Shown in pieces: positions 30,082 through 39,119 of a stretch of DNA of 42,615 nt. Numbering within the stretch: the stretch's first letter is position 1; every line of letters starts with the position of its first letter. Position numbers and translations under genes: made by a program. Source of the stretch: Streptomyces phaeochromogenes (GTDB taxonomy: Bacteria > Actinomycetota > Actinomycetes > Streptomycetales > Streptomycetaceae); contig NZ_LIQZ01000008.1 in NCBI RefSeq assembly GCF_001418655.1, forward strand, positions 1 through 42,615, in the 5' to 3' direction. The notes under the pieces are model-generated. The model worked only from the letters and a program-made list of their open reading frames with translations, searched no databases and was not told the origin of the DNA.

Positions 30082-31914
30082 ATGTCGACAACCGCGGATC
30101 CTGCGAGACGTACCGAAGCTCCCTCACGACCCGGCCCCTCACAGCCCGGCCCTTCACATCCCGGCCCGTCGCGGCGCCGGGTGCTCGGCGCCGCGACGGC
30201 GGGCGGGCTCGCCCTCGCGGCCGGCCTCCCGAGCGCCGCCGACGCGGCCGAACTGCCCCTGCTCGGCACGTACGACGTCGTCGTGATCGGATCCGGAGCC
30301 GCCGGGATGACCGCCGCGCTGACGGCCGCGAAACAAGGACTGAGCTGCGTCGTCGTGGAGAAGGCGCCCACCTTCGGCGGTTCGGCCGCCCGCTCCGGCG
30401 CGGGAATCTGGATCCCGAACAACCCGGTGATCCTCGCCGCCGGGGTCCCCGACACCCCGGCGAAGGCCGCCACCTACCTGGCCGCGGTGGTCGGCCCTGA
30501 CGTCTCCGCGGAACGCCGGCAGGCCTTCCTCGGACAGGGCCCCGCCATGATCTCCTTCGTACTGGCCAACAGCCCGCTGCGCTTCCGCTGGATGGAGGGG
30601 TACAGCGACTACTACCCGGAGCTGCCCGGCGGGCTGCCCGGCGGCCGTTCCATCGAACCCGCCCAGCTCGACGGGAACATCCTCGGCGCCGAACTCGCCC
30701 GGCTGAACCCGCCGTACCTGACGGTGCCCAGCGGCATGGTCGTCTTCAGCGCCGACTACAAGTGGCTCGCGCTCTCCGCGGTCAGCCTGAAGGGCGCCGC
30801 CGTCGCCACCGAGTGCCTGGCCCGCGGCACCAGGGCGGCCCTCCTCGGCCAGAAGCCCCTGACCATGGGCCAGTCACTGGCGGCCGGCCTGCGCGCGGGA
30901 CTGCTCGCGGCCCAGGTGCCCCTCTGGCTGAACACCCCGCTCACCGACCTCTACACGGAGAACGGAACCACCGCGGGAGCGGTCGTCACGAAGAACGGCA
31001 CCCCGGGGCTGATCAGGGCCCGGCACGGAGTGATCGTCGGCTCCGGCGGCTTCGAGCACAACGCGGCCATGCGAGCCCAGTACCAGCAACAGCCCATCGG
31101 CACCGAGTGGACCGTGGGAGCCAAGGAGAACACCGGCGACGGAATCCAGGCAGGCCGCAGGGCCGGTGCCGCGCTCGACCTGATGGACGACGCCTGGTGG
31201 GGCCCGGCGATCCCCCTGCCCGACGAGCCCTACTTCTGCCTCGCCGAACGCACCCTGCCCGGCGGGCTCCTCGTCAACGCCGCCGGAGCCCGCTTCGTCA
31301 ACGAGGCGGCCCCGTACAGCGATGTCGTACACACCATGTACGAGCGCAACGCGACCGACCCTGACATCCCGGCCTGGCTGATCGTCGACCAGAACTACCG
31401 CAACCGCTACCTGTTCAGGGACATCGCACCGACGTTCACGTTCCCCGACGCCTGGTACACGTCCGGCGCCGCCCACAAGGCCTGGACCCTGGACGCCCTC
31501 GCCGCGGGAATCGGCGTACCCGCGGCAGCCCTGCGGGCCACGGTCAACCGCTTCAACGGCCTGGCCCGCAACGGCACGGACGCCGACTTCCACCGCGGCG
31601 ACAGCGCCTACGACCACTACTACACCGACCCCGCGATCCTCCCCAACTCCTGCCTTGCACCGCTGTGGTTGGCCCCCTACTACGCCTTCAAGATCGTCCC
31701 GGGTGACCTGGGCACCAAGGGCGGTCTGCGCACCGACGCCCGGGCCCGCGTGCTGCGCCCGGACGGATCCGTCATCCCCGGCCTGTACGCCGCCGGAAAC
31801 GCCAGCGCGGCGGTCATGGGCCACAGCTATGCCGGCGCGGGCTCGACGATCGGACCGGCGATGACCTTCGGCTACATCGCGGCACGGGACATCGCTGCAG
31901 CGGCCCGGGCCTGA
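30082..31914 (+). CDS. Tat-exported FAD-dependent 3-ketosteroid-dehydrogenase-like flavoprotein
   Basis: A 610-residue FAD enzyme. A Pro/Gly/Ser repeat (GPSQPGPSHPGPS) precedes a twin-arginine signal RRRVLG at 31-36 and an Ala-rich segment. FAD-binding GSGAAG follows at 70-75. The rest closely follows 3-ketosteroid-1-dehydrogenases: GYSDYYPELPGG, FVNEAAPYSDVV, and near the end PYYAFKIVPGDLGTKGG, IPGLYAAGNASAAVMGHSYAGAGSTIGPAMTFGY, which carry the family's tyrosines. It probably introduces a double bond into a steroid-like or other cyclic ketone; the substrate is inferred. GGAG stands 7 nt before the ATG. Export by Tat after FAD loading is unusual for steroid enzymes. Confidence 0.9.
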   Translation: MSTTADPARRTEAPSRPGPSQPGPSHPGPSRRRVLGAATAGGLALAAGLPSAADAAELPLLGTYDVVVIGSGAAGMTAALTAAKQGLSCVVVEKAPTFGGSAARSGAGIWIPNNPVILAAGVPDTPAKAATYLAAVVGPDVSAERRQAFLGQGPAMISFVLANSPLRFRWMEGYSDYYPELPGGLPGGRSIEPAQLDGNILGAELARLNPPYLTVPSGMVVFSADYKWLALSAVSLKGAAVATECLARGTRAALLGQKPLTMGQSLAAGLRAGLLAAQVPLWLNTPLTDLYTENGTTAGAVVTKNGTPGLIRARHGVIVGSGGFEHNAAMRAQYQQQPIGTEWTVGAKENTGDGIQAGRRAGAALDLMDDAWWGPAIPLPDEPYFCLAERTLPGGLLVNAAGARFVNEAAPYSDVVHTMYERNATDPDIPAWLIVDQNYRNRYLFRDIAPTFTFPDAWYTSGAAHKAWTLDALAAGIGVPAAALRATVNRFNGLARNGTDADFHRGDSAYDHYYTDPAILPNSCLAPLWLAPYYAFKIVPGDLGTKGGLRTDARARVLRPDGSVIPGLYAAGNASAAVMGHSYAGAGSTIGPAMTFGYIAARDIAAAARA

Positions 31915-31939
31915 AAGCGCGAGGGAGGGGTCCGTCGCG

Positions 31940-33226
31940 TCACGCGCAGATGTCTTCGGGCGGCCGGAACGAACGGTCGTCCGCAGACTCCTTGTCCACC
32001 TGGGCGCGTACTGTCTCCAACTGCCGCAACAGCGAGGCGAGATGCTTCTCCGCAGGGTCCCGAAAGAACTCCAGGACGGCGCGGTGGAAGGCGTCCCGGA
32101 GCTCGGGCGGCATCACGTCCGAGGCGTCGAAGCAGAGGGTACGGGCGCGTGAGTTGAGCAGGCCGTCGATCTCCTGCTCGACGGGGTTCGCGGGCGTGGT
32201 GGGCGGCAGACCGGTGGTGTTCGGGAACAGTGGGCGCACCGCCGGGTCCGCCTCCGCCTGCCAGCGCTCCCGGCCTGCCGGGCTCGACAGCCGCTCCACC
32301 AGTTCCTGGGCCGCCGGGTCGTCGCTGAAGACGGCGGCCATGTCGCCCGCGACCTCGTACGCGTCGCGGTACTCGGCCGACCCGCCCAGGAACCGGGCCG
32401 ACGGCTCCACCCGGACGTCGTCGCCCGTGTACACGTACCGGATGAAGGCACTCTGGTGCTCGTGTGTGCAGTCGAAGCCGGGGGAGGCCAGCAGTCCGAG
32501 GGGTTCGTCGGGCCCGGGCGTGCCCTCGTACGACGTGGTCAGGGACCGTTCGATCGACTTCGGTGAGCGGTTGCCGAGCAGCCCCGCCCAGGTCGTCCAG
32601 GCGCGTCGCACGGCCGGATCGCGCCAGCTGAGCCGGCTGGTGGCCCACTTCTCGTAGACGTCGGGGCCCGCCTGGTGGAGCAGGATGTCCTCGATCCAGT
32701 CGGTGCCGGGCCAGCCCGAGGTGGCCTGCGAGGCGAGCCCGACGCACCAGGTCGGATCGTCGCTGGACGTGCCCTCCTTGCTCCACACCAGGCTCTTCAG
32801 ATCGACCTTCAGCGGCACCCAGTAGGTGCGGCGCTTGTTGTCCACGAGGAGCGTCGGTGCCCAGGGCGCGTACGCGCGCTCGGCGGCCTCCTCGACGAGG
32901 GGCTTCAGCTTGTCGCGGCGCGCGTACTCGGTGAGTTCGCCGATGCTGTTGAGGATCGCCACGTCCGGCGGGGCGTCCGCCTCCAGCTGCGAGACGAGCG
33001 TCTCGCGCAGCGAGCGGGTGCCCTCGTAGGTGTACGTCCTGCCGGTCCCGTCGTCGAGCCGGTTCAGGGCCGCTTCGAAGGCCTTGCCCTCCTTGCCGGT
33101 CCAGGGGCCCAGCACGACGAGCGGGTCGGGGGTGTCCGACGTACAGCCGGGGACGAGGGCGAGCAGACAGACCGCGAGGAGGAAGCGGAGGCCACGGCTG
33201 ACGGCTCGGTTCACGGCTCCGTTCAC
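31940..33226 (-). CDS. Solute-binding lipoprotein of the PknG module (GlnH position)
   Basis: A 428-residue lipoprotein: hydrophobic signal, lipobox LVPGC with Cys28. The opening LVVLGPWTGKEGKAFEAALNRLDDGTG, with YEGTRSLRETLVSQLEADAPPDVAILNSIGEL, resembles family 1 (sugar/oligomer type) binding proteins rather than the small family 3 amino-acid binder GlnH. There is no permease or ATPase nearby. Instead it follows, by 4-nt GTGA overlap, a four-span sensor protein and a PknG-like kinase, so it is likely a ligand receptor feeding a signal to the kinase. GTG 33214 is an alternative start. Confidence 0.88.
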   Translation of the reverse strand: MNGAVNRAVSRGLRFLLAVCLLALVPGCTSDTPDPLVVLGPWTGKEGKAFEAALNRLDDGTGRTYTYEGTRSLRETLVSQLEADAPPDVAILNSIGELTEYARRDKLKPLVEEAAERAYAPWAPTLLVDNKRRTYWVPLKVDLKSLVWSKEGTSSDDPTWCVGLASQATSGWPGTDWIEDILLHQAGPDVYEKWATSRLSWRDPAVRRAWTTWAGLLGNRSPKSIERSLTTSYEGTPGPDEPLGLLASPGFDCTHEHQSAFIRYVYTGDDVRVEPSARFLGGSAEYRDAYEVAGDMAAVFSDDPAAQELVERLSSPAGRERWQAEADPAVRPLFPNTTGLPPTTPANPVEQEIDGLLNSRARTLCFDASDVMPPELRDAFHRAVLEFFRDPAEKHLASLLRQLETVRAQVDKESADDRSFRPPEDICA

Positions 33227-34437
33227 GACACGGCTCCCGGGCGGGCGACGACCAGATATTCGCGCCGGTACGCGTGCAGCGCGGCGCCGGCGACGACCGC
33301 GCCGACCAGGCCCGCGGGGAACACGAAGGGCGCGACCCCGTCCAGGAAGACGAGCCGACCGCTGGACAGCCCGTCGTCGATGCGCGCCTTCAGCACTTCG
33401 ATCGCCTGCGGATCAGGTCCGTCGAACGGGCGCTCCTCCGCGATCGTCTCCGTCCGGGGCGAGGTCCGTGTCGCGAGCGCGTCCGCCACGGGGACGGCCT
33501 CCTTCTGCGCGTGCCGCGCGAGCAGCGCGTCGGTTGTCAGGAGCGGTACGGCGAGCAATGGCAGGGCGGCGACCGCCAGCGGAACACTGAGCCGGATCCG
33601 GAAACGGCGCCGCAGGAACAGCACCGTGCGCCAGAGTCCGGCGGCGAGCAGCACCAGGGCGATTCCGCAGACCACGGCGGCGACGAGCACGGGCCCGCTC
33701 CAGGCGGCCCGGTCCGCGAGCCGCTCCCGCAACTGCCGTTCGAGCCCGGCGACCCGGTCCACGATGGAGGTCGCGGCGGAACCGACCGTGGGACTGCACG
33801 GCGGATAGCGGTCCTGCCGGTCCGCGGCGGCGACCGGCGTCGAACAGAGCATGCTGCGCGCGTACGTCAGCTCCGCGTCCCGCAGCACGGGATCGGCCAC
33901 GTGGTTCTGCGCCCGCCCGATCCAGCCCGTGTAGTCCACCACCAGGGCGGAGACGACGCGCAGTTCCTGTTCCTCGGCCACGGTCAGGGCTCCGCTGCGC
34001 GTGACCTGGTTCAGGCTCTGCGTGGCCCGCGCCACCCGCGTCCGGTACCGCTCGCTGAGCCCGCTCAGCTCGGAGGCCCGTCCCTCGGCGAGGTTCTCCT
34101 CGGCCTCGCCCTGTGCGATGAACAGCGACGCCTTGGCGTTCGCGAGACCGACCAGCGCGGGCGCCAGCCGGTCCCGCACATACGCGGAGTCGTCCCGCAC
34201 ACCCGAGTACGCCCACCCGAGAGTCCCGAACGCCACCACGGCGAGCAGCGGCAGCGCGACGAGCCGCTCCCGCAGATACGCGCGGTTGCGACGGCCGGCC
34301 GCCGACGGCCACACGTAGAGCCAGACCCGGCGGGCGAGCTCGGCCGCGACGAGACGTGCCGCCCGCGCGGCACGCAGGACCCGTGCGGGCGGTGCGGCAT
34401 CGTCCTCCGTGGGCTGCGGGCGCGCGGCTTCACTCAC
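33223..34437 (-). CDS. GlnX-like four-span membrane sensor protein
   Basis: A 404-residue membrane protein. One span at about 59-78 leads into a helical extracellular domain of about 165 residues (81-245) with two cysteines (198 and 214). Three further spans follow at about 248-268, 283-305 and 370-389, with another extracellular loop between the last two. This is the layout of mycobacterial GlnX, which links the binding protein GlnH to kinase PknG. The GTG start overlaps the kinase stop as GTGA; ATG 34569 would overlap the kinase gene by 136 nt and give a low-complexity Thr-rich N-terminus. Identification rests on topology and gene order, not on clear sequence motifs. Confidence 0.82.
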   Translation of the reverse strand: MSEAARPQPTEDDAAPPARVLRAARAARLVAAELARRVWLYVWPSAAGRRNRAYLRERLVALPLLAVVAFGTLGWAYSGVRDDSAYVRDRLAPALVGLANAKASLFIAQGEAEENLAEGRASELSGLSERYRTRVARATQSLNQVTRSGALTVAEEQELRVVSALVVDYTGWIGRAQNHVADPVLRDAELTYARSMLCSTPVAAADRQDRYPPCSPTVGSAATSIVDRVAGLERQLRERLADRAAWSGPVLVAAVVCGIALVLLAAGLWRTVLFLRRRFRIRLSVPLAVAALPLLAVPLLTTDALLARHAQKEAVPVADALATRTSPRTETIAEERPFDGPDPQAIEVLKARIDDGLSSGRLVFLDGVAPFVFPAGLVGAVVAGAALHAYRREYLVVARPGAVS

Positions 34438-36782
34438 TCGCGGGCCGCCCGAGCGCTCTCCCCGGGTGGCGGCACCGAGGTCGGTCCCGGTGGTGGTGCC
34501 GGTGGCGGTGGAGGTGTCGGCGTACGTGCGATCGTCCGGAGCCAGGTCGTGACTCTCTTTCCGAGCCATGGGCTGTCCCTGTGGTGTCGGAAGGCGAGCG
34601 GACGGACCTCGTAGGCGCGGTCCAGGAGTGTTTCGGCGACGGCCGCGTCCTCGGGCGAGGCGGAACGGGCGGCTTGGTGGGCGAGGGTGAGATAGAGGCG
34701 GGAGAGGGCCTTGCGCAGACCTGGCCCGTCGGACGGGAGGCCGAGCCGTTCGTCGGCGCCGGCGGCCAGCGCGGCCAGGCCCGCGGCGTCGACGGCACCG
34801 CGGGCGAGTGCGCCCTGTACGGCCTCCCACACCTCCGCCGTCATACGGACCCGGGCCTGCTCGTCCGTCAGCCCGTGCGCGTGGAAGAGCCGGGTCAGCC
34901 GCTCCAGCACCTCGCGGAGCCGCTCGGTCACCTCGTCGGGGCGCTCGGCGGTCCGCACATGCTCGACGCAGACGCGAACGGCGGCCGTACGCGCGGCGGT
35001 TCGGTGCCGGGAATGCTGCGGCACCACGTCCAGGGCCCGCACCGCGTCGTCCCACGCCCGCTCACCGCCCAGTGCCAGACGCGCCCGTACGGCGCCGAAC
35101 GCCGCACTGCCCAGCGACGGATTGCGCAGCCGTACGGCCTCGTAGAACGTCAGCGCCTCCTGCCACCGGCCGAGCCGTTCGGCGCAGTAGCCGAGCGCGA
35201 GTTTCGGCGCGTACTCGCCCGGGATCGCCGCGAACACCTCGTCGAAGTGCCGCCGGGCCGCGGCCACTTGGTCCCGGCCGAGCGCGAGCAGCCCGCGGTG
35301 CCAGCCGAGCCGCCAGTCGTGAGGAGCGCGCTCGGCACCGATCAGCGTCTCGGCGGACCGCAGTTCACTCTCGGCGGCAGCTGTCCCGCCCCCGGCACCG
35401 CGCAACCGCAGCCGGCAGCGCAGCAGATGCACCTCCGGCGAGTCGCGCCAGTCCCCGGTGTGCTGCAGCAGCGCCTCCGGCGCGGCATCGGCCAGCCTGC
35501 TCAACTGCGCGTGGTGGTAGTCGTGCCGGTCGGGCCGCGGTACGGGCAGCCGCTGCGCGGCCTCGGAGGGAGACGGCGGCGCGTACGGGGCGGAAGCGTT
35601 CGGGGTGGCCCACCGGGCCAGGGGCGGCGCGGAGCCGAGGGCCGCGTCCAGCGCGTACGACGACTGGAGGAAGAGCGGTGACGGTTCGAAGGTCTCCAGG
35701 CCGGTCCGCAGCGACCGTAACTCCCGGAATACGCCCCGCAGTTGCTCCTCCATCTCCCGTGCGGTGGCGAACCGCTCGGCCGGCTCGCTCCGGGTCGCGC
35801 GGTGCAGCACCCGGGCGAGCGACACCAGACCGAGCCCCACGGGAGGGGGTGCCGTTATCGGATACGTCTGCGCGGTCTCGGTCTCGCCGCCCTGTGCGCC
35901 GAGCCCGCCGATCACGTCCAGATGGCCGAGCTCCGCCAGATCGTCCGGCGATCCGCCGAGCCCGCTCAGCCGCCGCAGTGTCTCGCCCAGGCTGAACAGG
36001 TCGTCCTGGCCGGTGGATTCACCGCTGCGGCCGACGGTCGGGGCGCGGTACCTCTCCGTGGTGTGGCCGGGCAGACCGACCATGCGGACACTTCCCACAT
36101 CGATGATCTTCGTGGTGGTGCCGTCGTGCATGACGTTGTCCGGTTTGAGGTCGCCGTAGACCTTGCCGGGCCAGTCGCCGTGCAGATACCCGAGCGCGGC
36201 CAGCAGACGTATCCCGTAGGCGAGTACGAACTCGTGGAAACGGCCGCCACCGAATTCCGCCGGGTTCACCTGCGCCCGCGCCCGCACCTCCTCCAGGGTG
36301 AGCCCGTCCACGTACTGGAGGACGAGGAAGTCCCCGATCTCGGGATGGTGCCCGTAGTTGAAGACACGGATGATGTCGTCGTGGCTGAGGTCGACCAGCG
36401 CCCGCCGTTCCTGGGCCAGGGCATCCGCCGCGGCTGCCGCCTGCTCCCCGCGCAGGACCTTGATCGCCACCTCGCGGTTGTCGACCTTGGTGTCGAGCGC
36501 GAGGTACACCTCGCCCATACCGCCGTAGCCGAGGGGGCGCATCATCCGGTACTGCCCCGCGAGCATGTGCGGCGGCGGCAGTGGCAGCCCCTCCGGGTCG
36601 CTCCCACGGGAGGCGGCGCGCTCCAGCAGCGTGATCGAGGGCAGCAGGACGGGATCGGGACTCTCCTCGGGCAACTCGACGCGCGCGGCCCGCAGAATCA
36701 CCGATTGCTGTGGCGCGATGAAGAACGGCTCGCTGGATTCCGGCAGTTCACCGGTCGCACCTCTGCCCGCAGCCCCGTCCAT
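34434..36782 (-). CDS. pknG: PknG-like Ser/Thr protein kinase with TPR-like C-terminus
   Basis: A 782-residue soluble kinase. After a 75-residue N-terminus, the kinase domain shows the glycine loop GYGGMGEVY (85-93), the ATP lysine Lys108, the catalytic GDLKPDN with Asp211, and DVG (228-230) in place of DFG. From about residue 400 to 720 the chain is helical with TPR-like repeats (HLLRCRLRLRGAGG, PKLALGYCAERLGRWQEALTFYEAVRL), as in PknG. The N-terminal rubredoxin-like cysteine motif of mycobacterial PknG is absent; no cysteine occurs before the kinase domain. The C-terminus has a seven-proline run. GAGGAC before the ATG. PknG controls central nitrogen/2-oxoglutarate metabolism in relatives. 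Confidence 0.92.
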   Translation of the reverse strand: MDGAAGRGATGELPESSEPFFIAPQQSVILRAARVELPEESPDPVLLPSITLLERAASRGSDPEGLPLPPPHMLAGQYRMMRPLGYGGMGEVYLALDTKVDNREVAIKVLRGEQAAAAADALAQERRALVDLSHDDIIRVFNYGHHPEIGDFLVLQYVDGLTLEEVRARAQVNPAEFGGGRFHEFVLAYGIRLLAALGYLHGDWPGKVYGDLKPDNVMHDGTTTKIIDVGSVRMVGLPGHTTERYRAPTVGRSGESTGQDDLFSLGETLRRLSGLGGSPDDLAELGHLDVIGGLGAQGGETETAQTYPITAPPPVGLGLVSLARVLHRATRSEPAERFATAREMEEQLRGVFRELRSLRTGLETFEPSPLFLQSSYALDAALGSAPPLARWATPNASAPYAPPSPSEAAQRLPVPRPDRHDYHHAQLSRLADAAPEALLQHTGDWRDSPEVHLLRCRLRLRGAGGGTAAAESELRSAETLIGAERAPHDWRLGWHRGLLALGRDQVAAARRHFDEVFAAIPGEYAPKLALGYCAERLGRWQEALTFYEAVRLRNPSLGSAAFGAVRARLALGGERAWDDAVRALDVVPQHSRHRTAARTAAVRVCVEHVRTAERPDEVTERLREVLERLTRLFHAHGLTDEQARVRMTAEVWEAVQGALARGAVDAAGLAALAAGADERLGLPSDGPGLRKALSRLYLTLAHQAARSASPEDAAVAETLLDRAYEVRPLAFRHHRDSPWLGKRVTTWLRTIARTPTPPPPPAPPPGPTSVPPPGESARAARE

Positions 36783-37008
36783 GCGTCCTCAGAATAGACG
36801 CGGGCGCCCTGAATGGCCCCGGGCCGAGGCGAAGATGATGTGCGGAAGTGGCCGAGGAGACGACCCACCGACCCGGACCCGCGGAGGAGTCCCGGTGTCT
36901 CGGGCCGACGGAGGCTTCCCAGCGTCTCCGCAAGTCGGGGATTCTGTGCGTCATCGCGGGCGGGTTGGCACCCCTACGAGTCGACGGGGCGCCCACCGGC
37001 CCGTTGGA

Positions 37009-37374
37009 TCAGCCTTCCTTGGCCTTCGCGTACTCCTGCGCCATGCCTCCGGCGAAGTCGAACACCACGGTGGGTTCGTCCCCCACGACCCAGGCGTCGT
37101 GACCGGGAGGACAGACGAAGACGTCACCGGGGCCGACCTCGCTCTCGGCGCCGTCGTCCATACGGATCCGCATCCGGCCCTCGACGACGTAGCCGTTGTG
37201 ATGGACCTGGCAGCTCTCGGTGCCCGCGATCGGAGCCACGGACTCGGACCAGCGCCAGCCCGGTTCGAACGTCGCCACGGCGAAGTCGAGCCCGGTGAGG
37301 TGGACCGCTTCGAGGTGGCCACGAGGGAAATCGCGTCGCTCGTCCGGCTTTTCGACCGCCTTGACCTCGATCAT
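37009..37374 (-). CDS. Cupin-domain protein
   Basis: A 121-residue single-domain cupin_2 protein. The first motif is partly present (CQVHHNGYVVEGRMRIRMDDG) and the second reads VGPGDVFVCPPGHDAWVVGDEP; His residues suitable for metal binding are in both. Substrate unknown. GGAAGGAG before ATG 37374 fixes the start. Upstream, 37375-37541, is a short gap to the metallophosphatase stop. Downstream, 36783-37008 holds no credible gene. Confidence 0.9.
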   Translation of the reverse strand: MIEVKAVEKPDERRDFPRGHLEAVHLTGLDFAVATFEPGWRWSESVAPIAGTESCQVHHNGYVVEGRMRIRMDDGAESEVGPGDVFVCPPGHDAWVVGDEPTVVFDFAGGMAQEYAKAKEG

Positions 37375-37541
37375 GACGGCTCCTTCCCATCTGGCCTTGC
37401 CCAGCATTGGCGGGCGGTCGGTCACCGCCTCGCGACGACCCGGCCGAACCCCTCCCCTCCATCGTCTGCCCGCGCGCCCGGCTCCGCCATTCGGGGGACG
37501 GAAGCCCGGCGGGAGGCAGAGGCGGGGAGACGCAGTCGCCC

Positions 37542-39038
37542 CTACAGGGAGATGGTCACCTCGTCCTCGACCGGCGGGTCGATTTCCTGCTGGAGATTGC
37601 CCGTCGCCGAGAAGCAGCGCAACCGGACCGAGTCAGGAGTGACGTCAAGCCGCAGGAAACACTTGAAGAACGGCGGGCTGTACGTCGCCGAGCCCGGGGA
37701 CAGCAGCTGCGTGTACGCCTTGCGCACGGGGAGCCGGAATCGGGAGGTGCGGTCCGGACGACCGCCGGCGCCCAGCAGACTCGCGACCAGGCGGGTACGC
37801 AGGGTGACGCGCGCGGGCGAGACCTGAGCGCGGGTCGGGCGCATACCGAGCCGCTTCGCGATGACGGCGGTGGCCTCGGCCTCGGTGAGGGTGAAGAAGC
37901 GCCGCATGCGCAGCCGGCGTCCGTAGAGCCTGCTGTAGAAGGCGAGCGAGTCGCCGCGCAGCGGGTAGCAGCGGAAGTCGTCCTCGGAGACACCGGCGAC
38001 GGAGACGCGCGGGACGGTGTGCGTGGCGTGCATGAAGGCTCCGCCGCCACCGGCGACCACGTACTGGATGGTGCGGCCGTCCACCGTCACCGGATAACGC
38101 TGGTAGTTGTGGATGTCACCGCCTATCGCGGCCACGTAGTGATGGTCCGGGTCGCGCACGATGTCGTCGACGGTTCCGCCGCCGTCGATCAGGCAGGGGT
38201 GGTGCTCGGCGTCCACGTACAAGGGGGAGCCGGTGATGAGGATCTTCGGGGTGTCACCCTTGGACACCTCGCGGAGCCAGCGGCCCTGCTCGGCGTCGAC
38301 GGTCCCCAGCAGACCGGTGTCGATGCCTATGATGCGCACCGGCCCGGCGTCGACGGCCCAGTACGGGCCGGGCTGGACCGCCTGTTGGGCGGGTGCCGAG
38401 CGCAACTTCCGTGCCTCGGCGAGGCGCTGCTCGTCGGTGGTACGCGGCTTGTGCCAGAGCAGCGACCGCAGCCAGGCGGGCGTCAGCGGGCGCGGAGTGG
38501 CTTCCGGCGTGAGCGGCGGGGCCTCGCAGAAGACCCGCATGAAGCCCTGCAGGTCCTCGTACCAGTCGTGGTTGCCGGGTATCGCGTAGATGGGTGCCTG
38601 GTAGTCCTGGTACGGGCGATGGAACTTCGTGCCGTAGTCGTCGGCGGTGCCGACCGGATAGACCACATCGCTGGCGAGTACGGCGAACCGTGTGTCCTGA
38701 CTGACCTTCAGAAAGCCTGGGACGACGGCGTATTGGGGGTCGTCGCCCTCTCCCGTGTCCCCGATGACCATGAAGGAGAAGTGGTCCGGATCGTCGCGCC
38801 GGACCACCTTGTCGGCGGGTGCCCCGGCGACTGTCCGCTGCTCCACCCAGCGGCTGCGGGTCCGGCCGGTGGGGTCGCCGAACCAGGAGGCCAGTACGCC
38901 GTTGCGGGCGGGCCAGAGCGTCTTCGGGTTGAGCCAGGAGAGCTTCTCGACCCGGTGCGGCATCAGTTGCTTGTAGTCGCCGCGTTCCGCGGTGCCCCAG
39001 CCGGCGCCCTCGGCGGTGTCGCGTGAAGAGTGTGACAT
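37542..39038 (-). CDS. Calcineurin-like metallophosphatase family protein
   Basis: A 498-residue protein. Metal-site blocks are FMVIGDTGEGD (89-99), ASDVVYPVG (122-130), AIPGNHDWYED (152-162) and AAIGGDIHNYQRY near 292-303. The region after about 400 is a separate helical/beta segment ending in a beta-rich tail. Substrate unknown. The start at ATG 39038 has no Shine-Dalgarno but a -10-like TACCGT exactly 6 nt upstream, indicating a leaderless transcript. It is divergent from the LLM oxidoreductase gene. A longer in-frame reading to 39437 runs antisense to that gene and is rejected. Confidence 0.9.
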   Translation of the reverse strand: MSHSSRDTAEGAGWGTAERGDYKQLMPHRVEKLSWLNPKTLWPARNGVLASWFGDPTGRTRSRWVEQRTVAGAPADKVVRRDDPDHFSFMVIGDTGEGDDPQYAVVPGFLKVSQDTRFAVLASDVVYPVGTADDYGTKFHRPYQDYQAPIYAIPGNHDWYEDLQGFMRVFCEAPPLTPEATPRPLTPAWLRSLLWHKPRTTDEQRLAEARKLRSAPAQQAVQPGPYWAVDAGPVRIIGIDTGLLGTVDAEQGRWLREVSKGDTPKILITGSPLYVDAEHHPCLIDGGGTVDDIVRDPDHHYVAAIGGDIHNYQRYPVTVDGRTIQYVVAGGGGAFMHATHTVPRVSVAGVSEDDFRCYPLRGDSLAFYSRLYGRRLRMRRFFTLTEAEATAVIAKRLGMRPTRAQVSPARVTLRTRLVASLLGAGGRPDRTSRFRLPVRKAYTQLLSPGSATYSPPFFKCFLRLDVTPDSVRLRCFSATGNLQQEIDPPVEDEVTISL

Positions 39039-39044
39039 CGGTGC

Positions 39045-39050
39045 ACGGTA
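39045..39050 (-). promoter_or_regulatory. -10-like TACCGT for leaderless metallophosphatase mRNA
   Basis: TACCGT followed by GCACCG and then the ATG at 39038. Mirrors the element at 39107-39112 on the other strand. Confidence 0.5.
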
Positions 39051-39106
39051 ACAACGCCCTCGTCCGGTGATCCAAGTGGGGCCGTCGGGGGAGGGCGGGC
39101 ACCAAC

Positions 39107-39112
39107 TACCGT
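39107..39112 (+). promoter_or_regulatory. -10-like TACCGT for leaderless LLM oxidoreductase mRNA
   Basis: TACCGT followed by GATGCCG and then ATG 39120. The nearest purine-rich ribosome-like site (39088-39095) is too far from any start codon. Confidence 0.5.
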
Positions 39113-39119
39113 GATGCCG

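Noticed and set aside
33223..34569. ATG 34569 as start of the GlnX-like protein
   Set aside because: It would overlap the kinase gene by 136 nt; the GTG at 34437 gives the GTGA overlap used throughout the window.
36848..37102. A plus-strand 84-codon frame upstream of the kinase gene
   Set aside because: No ribosome site, no recognisable motif, and it runs antisense into the cupin gene.
37407..39026. A 539-residue plus-strand open frame
   Set aside because: Antisense to the metallophosphatase, whose metal-binding motifs are clear.
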